DNA from: CALLPQ01 sp964392325
GTDB lineage: Bacteria > Pseudomonadota > Alphaproteobacteria > Caulobacterales > Parvularculaceae
DNA: 64,000 nt
Assembly (NCBI GenBank): GCA_964392325.1
Contig: CAYMPJ010000013.1
Location: 41,935-105,934, forward strand
Direction of reading: 5' to 3'
The position numbers and the translations under genes were made by a program. Each line of letters starts with the position of its first letter. Position 1 is the first letter of the stretch. Below the pieces are notes generated by a model that worked only from the letters and a program-made list of their open reading frames with translations, did no database searches and was not told where the DNA came from. Shown here piece after piece: positions 9,787-19,100 of this stretch.

Positions 9787-10283
9787 AGGGTTTTGTTTTG
9801 GCTGACATTACGGCGATGGATTCAGAGGGCTTGGGGGAACCTTTGGAGGAGGGTGTGGAGAAGAGATCGGGCAGATGTGCTTGCGGCGCGGTTTCTTTTA
9901 CGGCGCTAACATCCAAAAGTTTTGGAGCATGTCATTGCCGAATGTGCAGGCGCTGGGTGGGCGGTGTATGGTTTGGTGTTCGCAGTCACGGAGCCCCTGA
10001 AATTTCAGGTCCGGTGAAAATCTGGGATTCTTCTAAAATAGCCAGGCGAGCGACATGCGAGAAATGCGGCACTGCTATCTGGCATCGCTCAAAAGTAGGG
10101 GAAGCGGCGACATTGGGGCTTGGTTTGTTTGATGATCAGGAAGGTTGGACTTTAGTGCGCCAGATTTTTGCCGAGGAGCAGCCAAGTCATTATAATGTTA
10201 GCGGTGGGAACGGCGAGCGGGGTTTGGTTTTTACAGGATGGGGAACGCTCTGGGCACTGATTACGGGCAAAATGCCGAGATAA
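9768..10283 (+). CDS. GFA-family (CENP-V/GFA fold) zinc protein
   Basis: Member of the glutathione-dependent formaldehyde-activating enzyme/CENP-V superfamily; substrate unknown. The zinc ligands are CACGAVSF near residue 37, CHCRMC near residue 56 and CEKCGTAIW near residue 103, with a spacing typical of the fold. From the ATG at 9768 it would overlap holC by 19 bases in another frame; a later in-frame ATG at 9816 is an alternative start that leaves the zinc domain intact. The first 30 residues are not part of the conserved domain, so the later start is quite possible. It is convergent with ubiG. Most proteins with this fold are not formaldehyde enzymes, so no reaction is claimed. Confidence 0.85.
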   Translation: MGAASIKGFVLADITAMDSEGLGEPLEEGVEKRSGRCACGAVSFTALTSKSFGACHCRMCRRWVGGVWFGVRSHGAPEISGPVKIWDSSKIARRATCEKCGTAIWHRSKVGEAATLGLGLFDDQEGWTLVRQIFAEEQPSHYNVSGGNGERGLVFTGWGTLWALITGKMPR

Positions 10284-10330
10284 TAAATCGCCCCTATCTA
10301 CACTCCCTTAGTTTATTTATCTGACGGATC

Positions 10331-11116
10331 CTATTTATCTTTAATAGCGGTCAACATATAGTTGACGCTCGTATCTTCTGAAATTCTCCAAATGTCCAAA
10401 AACGGATTGTAAGTGACCCCGGTTTCGGTAATGACTTGTAATCCCGCTTTTGAAAGAGCAGCGCTGGCCTCTGATGGTTTTACAAATTTTCGGGGATCAT
10501 GAGTGCCCGCCGGTAACCATCGCAAAATATATTCCGCCCCAATCTTTGCGAGCATGAGTGCTTTTGCGGTACGGTTAATTGTAGCCATAATCATAATGCC
10601 GCCGGGTTTAACGAGCTTGGCCGATGTCTGTAAAAATAAATCAACATCAGCGACATGCTCTACAACTTCCAGATTCAAAACAATATCGAAGGGCGCTTCT
10701 TGAGCTTCGTCCAGCGCCTCAATCGTTGTTGCTTGATAATTAATCTCAAGGCCGGCAGGCCCCGCGTGAGCTATTGCGGTTTTGATATTGCGCTCGGCAC
10801 CGTCAATTGCCGTTACTTCGGCGCCAAGACGACACATCGGCTCGGCGACAAGCCCCCCGCCACACCCGACATCTAACAGGCGCAAGCCTTTTAAGGGGAG
10901 CTTTGCGTGGCGATCCAGAGCAAAATGGGTGCAGACAGTATCACGAATAAAGGCGAGGCGTATGGGATTGAATTTATGGAGGGGTTTGAACTTGCCAAAG
11001 GGGTCCCACCACTCCTCTGCCATGGCGCTGAATTTCGCAATCTCTTCAGGATCAATAGTTGCTTTTTGATACGGCTGGGAGGCCGTGTTTTCTGCGCTGG
11101 GTTCATTCATGGTCAT
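10331..11116 (-). CDS. ubiG: Ubiquinone biosynthesis O-methyltransferase
   Basis: SAM-dependent methyltransferase for the two O-methylation steps of ubiquinone synthesis, 261 residues. The SAM-binding motif I LLDVGCGGGLVAEPM is at about residues 80-94, followed by VTAIDGAERNI. The UbiG-typical segment FSAMAEEWWDPFGKFKPLH is at about 29-47, and LNLEVVEHVAD and GGIMIMATINRTAKA complete the family pattern. ATG at 11116 has a second ATG two codons in; either could serve. It is divergent from lysC across about 230 bases. ubiG next to lysC is a frequent alphaproteobacterial arrangement. Confidence 0.94.
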   Translation of the reverse strand: MTMNEPSAENTASQPYQKATIDPEEIAKFSAMAEEWWDPFGKFKPLHKFNPIRLAFIRDTVCTHFALDRHAKLPLKGLRLLDVGCGGGLVAEPMCRLGAEVTAIDGAERNIKTAIAHAGPAGLEINYQATTIEALDEAQEAPFDIVLNLEVVEHVADVDLFLQTSAKLVKPGGIMIMATINRTAKALMLAKIGAEYILRWLPAGTHDPRKFVKPSEASAALSKAGLQVITETGVTYNPFLDIWRISEDTSVNYMLTAIKDK

Positions 11117-11346
11117 ATTTTCCGCCTTGAGTGTGAAAGGGTAGGGTATGGAAGAGTGCGCTACATTTTATGACTTTGCGACCTTTTAAACGGGGTAGCA
11201 ATCTTTGAATTATTGGTATTTGACTTGTCCCGAGGGAGCTTGCCGACTAGACATAGCCCTTGCTGAGCATGATTCAAGGCGGCAAGCGGGCGCAGCTGAG
11301 CGCACGCATAGAGGAAGTATAAATATTACAAGGATATCGCTGCGCT

Positions 11347-12621
11347 ATGACTCGTGTGGTAATGAAATTTGGCGGGACATCCGTTGCTGATATGGAGCGC
11401 ATCCGCAAGGTTGCGCAATTTGTCCAGCGCGAGGTTGATTCCGGTAATAGTGTTGCTGTGGTGGTTTCGGCCATGTCTGGTCAAACCAACCACCTCGTTG
11501 ATTTGTGCGAGCAGGCCGGTCCATCGAAGATTTCGTTGGATGCCCAGCATTGCGAGTATGATGCGATTGTGGCGACCGGAGAACAGGTCACATCGGGCCT
11601 ATTGGCGTTAGTATTGCAGCAAAATGGTTATAAAGCCCGTTCATGGCAGGGTTGGCAGATTCCACTCCAGACCGATATGGCCCATGCCAAGGCTCGCATT
11701 ACCGCAATTCCGGACACAAATCTTGGACCGGCAATTGATGGCGGCGAGGTCGCGGTAGTCGCGGGTTTTCAGGGGATTGCGGAAGATAACCGCATAGCTA
11801 CGTTGGGGCGAGGGGGCTCCGATACAACTGCTGTGGCTCTTGCCGCCGCTATTGGCGCGGAGCGCTGCGACATCTATACTGACGTGGACGGGGTTTATAC
11901 AACAGATCCGCGCATCACTAAAAAAGCGCAGCGAATCCCGAAGATTTCTTATGAGGAAATGCTGGAAATGGCATCGGTTGGGGCAAAGGTGCTTCAGACC
12001 CGATCTGTGGAACTGGCAATGGCGTATAAGGTAAAATTGCGCGTTTTATCAAGTTTTGAGGATCCGGATATGGCAATTGCTGCTCAATTAAAGGGCACAA
12101 CGGGAACAGTTATTTGTGATGAGGATGAATTAATGGAACAGCAGATTGTTAGCGGTGTGACCCCGTCAAAAGATGAAGCAAAAATCAGCCTGATTGCTGT
12201 GCCTAATCAGCCAGGCCACGCCGCGCGTATCTTTATCCTCTTGGCGGAAGCGAACGTAAATGTGGATATGATCATTCAAAGCCCAGCGCGCACGAAAGAT
12301 GCTGCCAACATTTCTTTTACGATGAATGTCTCTGATATAGAACGAGCTGCTGATATTCTTGAAAAAGCCAAAGATGAAATCGGGTTTAAGGAACTGACAA
12401 CCGATAATTCTGTGGCAAAGGTATCGGTTATTGGCGTTGGTATGAAAAGTCATGCTGGTGTTGCATCCGTAATGTTTCAAACCCTCGCTGAACGCGGCAT
12501 AAATATTCACAATATTTCAACATCTGAAATTAAGATAAGCGTACTGATTGATTCTGAATATACAGAGCTCGCAGTAAGGGCGTTGCATCATGCTTATGGG
12601 TTGGATGCTGCGGCGGAATAA
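11347..12621 (+). CDS. lysC: Aspartate kinase
   Basis: Phosphorylates aspartate, the first step to lysine, threonine, methionine and diaminopimelate. The 424 residues start with the kinase motif VMKFGGTSVAD. LGRGGSDTTAVALAAAIGAERCDIYTDVDGVYTTDPR at about 155-195 is the signature of the catalytic domain. Two ACT domains follow from about residue 270, with the SVIGVGMKSHAGVAS pattern, and usually mediate feedback by lysine or threonine. ptsP follows after 6 bases, so the pair is co-transcribed. Monofunctional: no homoserine dehydrogenase domain is attached. Confidence 0.96.
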   Translation: MTRVVMKFGGTSVADMERIRKVAQFVQREVDSGNSVAVVVSAMSGQTNHLVDLCEQAGPSKISLDAQHCEYDAIVATGEQVTSGLLALVLQQNGYKARSWQGWQIPLQTDMAHAKARITAIPDTNLGPAIDGGEVAVVAGFQGIAEDNRIATLGRGGSDTTAVALAAAIGAERCDIYTDVDGVYTTDPRITKKAQRIPKISYEEMLEMASVGAKVLQTRSVELAMAYKVKLRVLSSFEDPDMAIAAQLKGTTGTVICDEDELMEQQIVSGVTPSKDEAKISLIAVPNQPGHAARIFILLAEANVNVDMIIQSPARTKDAANISFTMNVSDIERAADILEKAKDEIGFKELTTDNSVAKVSVIGVGMKSHAGVASVMFQTLAERGINIHNISTSEIKISVLIDSEYTELAVRALHHAYGLDAAAE

Positions 12622-12627
12622 TTTTTT

Positions 12628-14916
12628 ATGAATATTGAAAAAACCAGACCTGCCTATGGAGGCCATGGCGAACGCGGCATTACTGTTCTGTTAAAACAGA
12701 TGCATGATGTCGTTGCGCTAGATGCGAGCGCACAAGAACGTCTGGATCACTTGACCAGCATTATTGCGACCCATGTGGTTGCTGATGTGTGTTCAATTTA
12801 TTTGCGCCGTACTGATGACCAGTTGGAGCTTTTCTCAACTGCTGGTTTGAAGCGGGAAGCCGTTCACACCACGCGGATGACTTGGGGCGAGGGTCTGGTT
12901 GGTTTGGTTGCGAGCGGGCAACGTCCGGTCATTACATCTGATGCTCCCAATCACGCAGCCTTTTCTTATCGGCCAGAAACCGGTGAGGATACGTTGAACT
13001 CCTTTATGGGGGTCCCGCTAATCCGTTCAGGTTTGGTGATTGGTGTTCTGGTTTTACAAAACCGATCTGCAAGAGACTATGGTGATGAAGAGGTAGGTGC
13101 TGCTCAAGCGGTTGCGACATTGCTCGCAGAAATTGCAGCGTCTGGTGAACTGCTTGACAGGGCGGAGACACAAGAAGTTGATAAGGTTCTCCATCGCCCT
13201 TACCATCTTAAAGGGCGTGCAATTGTGCCGGGAATTGCAATCGGTGTGGCGGCTTTGCATGAGGCCCCTATCCCGAAACACCGTGTTTTTGCGGATAATT
13301 CAGCAGAAGAAGCCAAGCGTCTTGAAGAGGGCCTTGAGGCATTGCGTGGTTCTGTTGATGCGATGTTGGCAAGTAAGGATATAAAAGGCGTTTCGCGCGA
13401 GGTGCTCGAGACTTACCGGTTATTTGCCTATGATAGAGGATGGAAGGATCGTCTGCGTGCAGCGGTCTTTTCCGGATTAAGTGCGGAAGCTGCGGTTGTT
13501 CAGGTCAAAACTGAAAATCGAAACCGGATGCAGCAATCGGCTGATCAATATATTCGCGAGCGTATGCATGATCTGGATGATCTTGCAAACAGATTACTGC
13601 GTTTGTTAAACGGTGAATCTCCCGATGCCGTCCGCCCCTTGCCGGAAAAAGCGATCTTGTTTGCCGAAGCCATGGGCCCGGCAGAGCTACTTGAATATAA
13701 CCGTGATCGCCTGCTTGGTATTGTATTATCAGAAGCCTCGGATACATCACATGTTGCCATTGTAGCGCGGGCAATGGAAATTCCGATGCTTGGCGGGTTT
13801 GAGGGTGCTTTCGACCGGGTCGAAGAAGGCGATCAGATTATCATAGATGGCAATGAAGGGGATTTGCATATTCGTCCGAGTACGGATGTTGTGCATAGCT
13901 ATCTGAATAAAAGTGAACTGCAATCTGTTCAACAAGCACAATTTGCGCGCGAGCGTCACTTGCCATGTGTGACAAGAGATGGCCGACAAATAGAAATCAT
14001 GATGAATGCTGGCTTGGCGCTTGATATGCCCCACCTTGAGTCCACCGGAGCAATGGGCATTGGATTATTTCGCACTGAGCTCCAGTTTTTGATCGGATCG
14101 CAATTACCAAGTGTGGAACAACAAGTCGATTTGTATCGGGAAGTGATGGATTATGCCAAGGGCAAGCCGATCATATTCCGTACCGCTGATCTTGGGGGCG
14201 ATAAAAGTGCTGATTATATGAAGCGCCCCAAAGAGCCTAATCCGGCAATGGGATGGCGAGGCATCCGGATGGCCGTTGATAGGCCGGGTTTATTGCGACC
14301 ACAATTGCGTGCGCTGATTTCGGCAACGAGCGGTGGGTACCTAAATGTTTTGTTGCCGATGATTACTCTTGCTTCAGAGATTGATGAGGCAAGAAATATG
14401 TTGGATATGGAAATTCATTGGCATAAAAAGCGCAACAAGCCGCTTCCCAAAGCGATTAATATCGGGGCTATGATAGAAACGCCTGCGGCTGCTTGGAATC
14501 TTGAGCATATTGCTGCGAAGGTTGATTTCCTCTCTATTGGCGGGAATGATTTGGCGCAATTTTATTTTGCGGCTGACCGAGAAACCCCTTCGGTATCCCG
14601 GCGGTATGATCCGTTAAATCCAGGATTTCTGGATTTTATAAAGTCCATTCTTTATAAGGCAAAAAAGTTTGACGTGCCCGTCGGGTATTGTGGTGAACAA
14701 ATATCGGATCCCCTTGTGGCGATCGCTTTGATTGGATTGGGGCTTACCCATCTTTCCGTCGCGGCGACAAGCGTTGGACCAATGCGCCGATTAGTTCGTA
14801 TGCTGAACGCAGAACAGCTTAATGAGTGGTTTGACGAACAGGCAAAGAGCGCGAAAGATACACTGCGCCTTGATCTTCGAAGCTATTTAGAGCGTCAAGG
14901 GGTTACGGGGTTTTAG
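12628..14916 (+). CDS. ptsP: PEP-protein phosphotransferase PtsP (enzyme I-Ntr)
   Basis: First protein of the nitrogen-type phosphotransferase relay, taking phosphate from PEP and passing it to NPr. The 762 residues comprise an N-terminal GAF domain (about 20-175), the enzyme I N-terminal region (about 195-320), the swivelling phosphohistidine domain (about 345-420) and the PEP-binding TIM barrel (about 440-735). The active histidine lies in SDTSHVAIVARAMEIP at about residue 375. FRTADLGGDKSADY, GAMIETPAAAW and FLSIGGNDLAQF mark the barrel active site, and VGYCGEQISDP holds the catalytic Cys. The GAF domain senses glutamine/2-oxoglutarate status in studied examples. Its 3' end is 9 bases from that of the convergent RodZ-like gene. 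Confidence 0.95.
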   Translation: MNIEKTRPAYGGHGERGITVLLKQMHDVVALDASAQERLDHLTSIIATHVVADVCSIYLRRTDDQLELFSTAGLKREAVHTTRMTWGEGLVGLVASGQRPVITSDAPNHAAFSYRPETGEDTLNSFMGVPLIRSGLVIGVLVLQNRSARDYGDEEVGAAQAVATLLAEIAASGELLDRAETQEVDKVLHRPYHLKGRAIVPGIAIGVAALHEAPIPKHRVFADNSAEEAKRLEEGLEALRGSVDAMLASKDIKGVSREVLETYRLFAYDRGWKDRLRAAVFSGLSAEAAVVQVKTENRNRMQQSADQYIRERMHDLDDLANRLLRLLNGESPDAVRPLPEKAILFAEAMGPAELLEYNRDRLLGIVLSEASDTSHVAIVARAMEIPMLGGFEGAFDRVEEGDQIIIDGNEGDLHIRPSTDVVHSYLNKSELQSVQQAQFARERHLPCVTRDGRQIEIMMNAGLALDMPHLESTGAMGIGLFRTELQFLIGSQLPSVEQQVDLYREVMDYAKGKPIIFRTADLGGDKSADYMKRPKEPNPAMGWRGIRMAVDRPGLLRPQLRALISATSGGYLNVLLPMITLASEIDEARNMLDMEIHWHKKRNKPLPKAINIGAMIETPAAAWNLEHIAAKVDFLSIGGNDLAQFYFAADRETPSVSRRYDPLNPGFLDFIKSILYKAKKFDVPVGYCGEQISDPLVAIALIGLGLTHLSVAATSVGPMRRLVRMLNAEQLNEWFDEQAKSAKDTLRLDLRSYLERQGVTGF

Positions 14917-14925
14917 AGCTAATCT

Positions 14926-16470
14926 CTACTTCGCATTAAAACTAATCGTCAGGGTAATGCCTTCAGATTCTACCGGACTTCCATTGACGAGGCGCGGATT
15001 ATACCGGGCCGTCTGCATACTGCGTAATGCGGATCGGTTAAAACACGAATTGGTGGATGTGACAATTTTTGTATTGGTGGGTTTGCCCTCCCGGGTCAAA
15101 TCAAAAATAACACTAATTTTTTCGGTTTTTTCTGCGCGTGTAATACAGCGGTTTGGATATTGGACGCTTGGCGGCGTGGAGAGATTTGCTTCTACAATGA
15201 TGGGGCTCTCGATCTCATCGGAGGTCGTTGTCTCATTCACGATTTGCGTATCCGGAATTGTTTTTGCATTCGCAGCAATATTTTCCAAGGATGCATTATC
15301 TGTTGGTGAAGTAGTCTCTCCATTATTAGTGCCGAGTTTATTTTGATTAGCTGAAATGGATAACGGATCTGTTTTCTGGTTCGGGCCGCGTATAACTATG
15401 ATGCCATCCTTTTTTGTTTTTTCCGCTGTTTCTATTTTTTCAGTCTTTTCAACTGGCAGACTATTTTGAGTTTCAACTGCGTTGCTCTCACTGGGGCGTT
15501 CATTGGCTACTTGATTATTTTTTTTGCCACTATCTGTTGCTACCTCTTCAACGTTTAGCTGGCTGGGTGCTGGCTCTGTTTCCGGTGAGGGGAGCTCGGT
15601 TGCAATGGTGCCGGTATTTGTTGGTTGATTAATCTGCCCAGATTCAACAATAGCGTTTTCGGGAATGGTCTTCTCGGGGATAGCGTTTTCAGGCGGTGCG
15701 ACTTGCTCTGAATTTGTATTTTCCTCCGAAATACTTACCGATTGTTCTGGTGAATTCGGCGGCGAGATTGCCTCTTCGGGAGCGTTGATCTTTTCGACGG
15801 GCTGGGATTGTTCGGCATCAAGGATAGCAACATCTGCGCTCTGGTCCTGCTTTATTTGATCCGGGGTTCTGATCATCGCCATAAAGATTAAAACAGCACA
15901 TAATAAAATCGCGATGATAGCGCCAATCGCTAGCGCAGACGGGCCATCACTTTTTGGTTCCGGGCTTGTCTGTATCGAGGGGATGGCTTTGCTCCCCAGA
16001 GAGGGGTGAACGGCAATTTTCTGCTGACTGAGCGCTGCGCCGGGAGCAAGCATTTCTTCGCGAAATTTGGCTGCAAATGCGGGCGCATCCTGTTTCAGGG
16101 CATCTGCATAAATTTTTACAAACCCTACCGCATAGGGAAGGGCAGGGAGCGCAGAATAGTCAGAATTTTCTATAGCGTCCAGAAACTCGAGTTTAACCTT
16201 TGTGAGCTCGCCCGCTTCTTCAAGGCTCATACCGGCTTCTTTCCGCAGGGATGCCAAGCAGGCCCCAACACTGGGAAATTGAGAAAAAAGGGTTTCAGGA
16301 TCAAGCGGAGGAGACGCTGGCAGGTTCTGGTTTGCAGGAGATATTTTGGGGTTAGTGATTTCCTGGTCTTTGTCTTGAGAGGCTAATTGCACAGACGAGG
16401 CCGCGCGGCTGGACGCAACAGCCGCCGCTTTGGTATTTCCTTTTGTAGTTTTTTTGCGTTTCTTACCCAT
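14926..16470 (-). CDS. RodZ-like HTH membrane protein with TonB-type C-terminus (1)
   Basis: Predicted single-pass inner-membrane protein of 514 residues. A basic N-terminal tail (KKRKKTTKGNTK) is followed by a RodZ-type helix-turn-helix domain at about 68-135 (LASLRKEAGMSLEEAGELT; YAVGFVKIYADAL), a transmembrane helix at 179-200, and a long Pro/Glu/Asn/Ser-rich periplasmic linker (about 205-430). The C-terminal 80 residues (from VQYPNRC) match the TonB C-terminal fold, including ISVIFDLTREGKPTNTKIVTSTN. RodZ proteins couple MreB to wall synthesis; TonB C-termini transmit force to outer-membrane receptors. The combination suggests a peri-envelope role, but its function is not known. It is divergent from a second protein with the same architecture at 16910. 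Confidence 0.8.
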   Translation of the reverse strand: MGKKRKKTTKGNTKAAAVASSRAASSVQLASQDKDQEITNPKISPANQNLPASPPLDPETLFSQFPSVGACLASLRKEAGMSLEEAGELTKVKLEFLDAIENSDYSALPALPYAVGFVKIYADALKQDAPAFAAKFREEMLAPGAALSQQKIAVHPSLGSKAIPSIQTSPEPKSDGPSALAIGAIIAILLCAVLIFMAMIRTPDQIKQDQSADVAILDAEQSQPVEKINAPEEAISPPNSPEQSVSISEENTNSEQVAPPENAIPEKTIPENAIVESGQINQPTNTGTIATELPSPETEPAPSQLNVEEVATDSGKKNNQVANERPSESNAVETQNSLPVEKTEKIETAEKTKKDGIIVIRGPNQKTDPLSISANQNKLGTNNGETTSPTDNASLENIAANAKTIPDTQIVNETTTSDEIESPIIVEANLSTPPSVQYPNRCITRAEKTEKISVIFDLTREGKPTNTKIVTSTNSCFNRSALRSMQTARYNPRLVNGSPVESEGITLTISFNAK

Positions 16471-16909
16471 TGCCCAATTTATAGCTTAACACTGTCTGCG
16501 CCCTATCACTTATCCATGCCCCAAAGTGAAATCCCCCTTGAGAAAATCTGGCTGACGACCTTTGCTATTATCTTTCTTCACGTTAAAAATTATAGGCATA
16601 AATAAGTGCAAAAAAAATGCCATTTTGTCTTTATTTTAAGGCGTTTGCTGGATTGTTGCGATGCAAAAAACTTCATGGTTGTGTGGCCAAAAACTCTTCT
16701 TTGATAAGGGATAATTTTTCATGCTTTGCGTGTAAATTAAGGAAAGAACAACCATCCGTCGTTTATATGGGGTAATATTGCTTGGGTGATCGAACCGGAA
16801 ATCCTCGCAATTGTTGCAAAATCACAGTAACCTTGTTTTGAGGGTACTCAAAATGAAGGCTTTGTAACTCTATGATAGCCTCTTTGGACCAAACCGGGAC
16901 GGATAGTGA
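16471..16909. other. Divergent promoter region between the two RodZ/TonB-like genes
   Basis: 439 bases, A+T-rich, between two divergently transcribed genes of the same architecture. No open frame or RNA gene is convincing. Both promoters are expected here. No strong dyad or terminator was seen. Confidence 0.5.
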
Positions 16910-17761
16910 ATGAGTGAATCAATGGCAAAGTCTGCGAATGTCCTTGATATTGAAACTGCGCGTGCAAAGCGGCAGGATTTTTCTGTTAATACGGGGTTTG
17001 ATACTGCCGGTGCGTATTTGCATTCGGTACGTGAAAAGCTTGAGTTTTCTATAGAAGATGTCAGCGCAAAAACCCATATTAGCGCCCAGCATATCCAAGG
17101 CATTGAAACCGGGGATTTATCCCTTTTACCGCCGCGGGCGTATGTGAGTGGTTTTGTGAAAACCTATGCGGAATTTCTTGATTTGGACCCGCAACCCATC
17201 GTCACAAGGTTCAAGGAAGATGTCGGCCTGACCGCGCCCCAAGAGATCGACGCCAGCCAGTTCGAGCAAGCCGAATCGCTGGCTGATTCCGAGAAATCCC
17301 AAATGTCGCTTTTTGCTGTGCTGGCTATTCTGGCGTTTATGTTGTGGAGCGCGTGGCAGATTATGAGCCCGCGCGACCCGGAAATTACCCTTGAAACCCC
17401 TGCCGGCTTTCCGCCGCCGCCCATATCGCAGCAAGCGCCAGCGATTTTGGATCCGCTTACCGAGGTCGCGCCGATTGGGGAAAATGAGGTGCTTGCGCGC
17501 ATCATCGAGAAAATCGAGCCGGTTTATCCGCGGTTTTGCGAGGCGCGGGCCAAGGATGTCGAGAGCGTGGAGATGAGTTTTAATGTGACCAGACAGGGTC
17601 GGGTCTCCGGGTTGCATGTTTTATCCTCCACGAATGGGTGTTTTGAACGTGCGGCAGCCAATGTGGTGAAGCGCTGGCGGTTTTCGCCGCGTAAGGTGGA
17701 TAATATTGCCCAGCCCTCTTATGATCAGGTTGTAACGCTCTCCTTTAAAAAACCCGCCTGA
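16910..17761 (+). CDS. RodZ-like HTH membrane protein with TonB-type C-terminus (2)
   Basis: 283 residues with the same order of domains as the divergent neighbour, but a short linker. A RodZ-type helix-turn-helix lies at about 33-100 (LHSVREKLEFSIEDVSAKT; RAYVSGFVKTYAEFL), a membrane helix at 131-152, a Pro-rich linker, and a TonB-like C-terminal domain at about 198-283 with VEMSFNVTRQGRVSGLHVLSSTN and RWRFSPRKV. Both proteins share the (T/S)STN-x-CF-x-R-(S/A)A pattern in the TonB domain, so they are paralogues. It lies 180 bases upstream of ispG; a RodZ-type gene ahead of ispG is a widespread arrangement. A role in cell-shape control is inferred from the HTH domain only. Confidence 0.82.
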   Translation: MSESMAKSANVLDIETARAKRQDFSVNTGFDTAGAYLHSVREKLEFSIEDVSAKTHISAQHIQGIETGDLSLLPPRAYVSGFVKTYAEFLDLDPQPIVTRFKEDVGLTAPQEIDASQFEQAESLADSEKSQMSLFAVLAILAFMLWSAWQIMSPRDPEITLETPAGFPPPPISQQAPAILDPLTEVAPIGENEVLARIIEKIEPVYPRFCEARAKDVESVEMSFNVTRQGRVSGLHVLSSTNGCFERAAANVVKRWRFSPRKVDNIAQPSYDQVVTLSFKKPA

Positions 17762-17833
17762 GTCCAGAAATTCCACGTATCGCGGGAAACGCAGCAGGGC
17801 AGGCCGGACATGACTGTTTTGTGAAGATTTCCG

Positions 17834-17882
17834 CCTATCTGGTTTCAGATACCATGGTCTCTTGCCAATAAAACCAGATAGG
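17834..17882. repeat. 12-bp perfect inverted repeat upstream of ispG
   Basis: CCTATCTGGTTT (17834-17845) and AAACCAGATAGG (17871-17882) are perfect reverse complements separated by 25 bases, 60 bases before the ispG start. No T run follows on either strand, so it is not a standard terminator. It may be an operator or a leader hairpin for ispG. Confidence 0.6.
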
Positions 17883-17941
17883 ATAAACATAGACCCGAAA
17901 GTGAAATCAATCATCAAGCGATAGATGTCGCTAAAGGAATT

Positions 17942-19078
17942 TTGTTTATGTCTATTCGTCCATGGCGCGATATTGATCGCAGGAAATCCCGTCAGATTAT
18001 GGTGGGGAATGTGCCGATTGGCGGCGATGCGCCGATTGCTGTGCAGACCATGACCAATACGCTGACCTCGGATGCCAAGGCGACCTTGAAACAGATTGAG
18101 GAAGTTGCGGAGGCGGGCGCCGATCTGGTGCGGGTTTCGTGCCCGGATGTTGAATCCACAGCGGCGATGAAAGAGATTTGCGCGAATTCGCCCATTCCGG
18201 TGATTGCCGATATCCATTTCCATTATAAGCGCGGCATTGAAGCGGCGCAGGCGGGGGCTGCGTGTCTTCGGATTAATCCGGGCAATATCGGCTCCGAGGA
18301 TCGCGTTAAAGAGGTTATTCAGGCCGCGAAAGATCATAATTGTTCTATGCGCATCGGCGTGAATGGCGGATCGCTGGAAAAAGACCTTCTGGAAAAATAT
18401 GGCGAGCCTTGCCCCGATGCGATGGTGGAAAGCGCGCTTGATCATGCAAAAATTCTTCAGGACAATGATTTTCACGAATTTAAAATCTCGGTCAAAGCCT
18501 CCGATGTTTTCCTGACGGTCGCGGCCTATCATGTGCTGGCGGAAGCGATTGATTGTCCGCTGCATCTGGGCGTAACCGAGGCTGGCGGCCTTCGTATCGG
18601 GTCGATTAAATCCTCCATTGGCCTTGGCAATATGCTTTGGGCGGGGATTGGCGACACCATCCGGATTTCCCTTTCTGCTGATCCGGTGGAAGAGATCAAA
18701 GCCGGTTTTGATATTTTGAAAAGCCTTGGTCTGCGCCATCGCGGGGTGAATGTTATTTCTTGTCCGTCTTGCGCGCGCCAAGGGTTTAATGTGATTGAAA
18801 CGGTTGAAAAGCTCGAAGAGCGCTTGGCCCATATCACCACGCCCATGAGTTTGTCCGTCATCGGATGTGTTGTGAATGGCCCGGGCGAAGCACGCGAGAC
18901 CGATATCGGTTTTACCGGCGGCGGCGCGGGAAAAGAACACGGCATGGTCTATATTGGCGGCGATGTCGATCATCGCCTCGACAATGACAAGCTGGTTGAC
19001 CATTTGGTCGGTCTTGTTGAAAAACGCGCCGAGGAAATTCAAGCCGAAGAAGCAGCCCAGACCGTAGCTGCGGAATAA
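17942..19078 (+). CDS. ispG: 4-hydroxy-3-methylbut-2-en-1-yl diphosphate synthase
   Basis: Iron-sulfur enzyme of the MEP isoprenoid pathway (IspG/GcpE), 378 residues. The 4Fe-4S ligands are in ISCPSCARQGF and VIGCVVNGPGEARETDIG, with the expected intervening distance; the final Glu belongs to the NGPGE active-site motif. The N-terminal TIM barrel includes PIAVQTMTNTLTSDAKATL and ADIHFHYKRGIEAAQAGA. The listed frame begins at an ORF-first ATG at 17942, and the conserved sequence begins RPWRDIDRRKSRQIMVG; the ATG at 17948 (MSIRP) is the likelier start. Length and motifs match the bacterial single-domain form. The C-terminal Glu/Ala-rich tail is unremarkable. Confidence 0.96.
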   Translation: MFMSIRPWRDIDRRKSRQIMVGNVPIGGDAPIAVQTMTNTLTSDAKATLKQIEEVAEAGADLVRVSCPDVESTAAMKEICANSPIPVIADIHFHYKRGIEAAQAGAACLRINPGNIGSEDRVKEVIQAAKDHNCSMRIGVNGGSLEKDLLEKYGEPCPDAMVESALDHAKILQDNDFHEFKISVKASDVFLTVAAYHVLAEAIDCPLHLGVTEAGGLRIGSIKSSIGLGNMLWAGIGDTIRISLSADPVEEIKAGFDILKSLGLRHRGVNVISCPSCARQGFNVIETVEKLEERLAHITTPMSLSVIGCVVNGPGEARETDIGFTGGGAGKEHGMVYIGGDVDHRLDNDKLVDHLVGLVEKRAEEIQAEEAAQTVAAE

Positions 19079-19100
19079 TCCTGCATTTGCCGAGGTGTGA

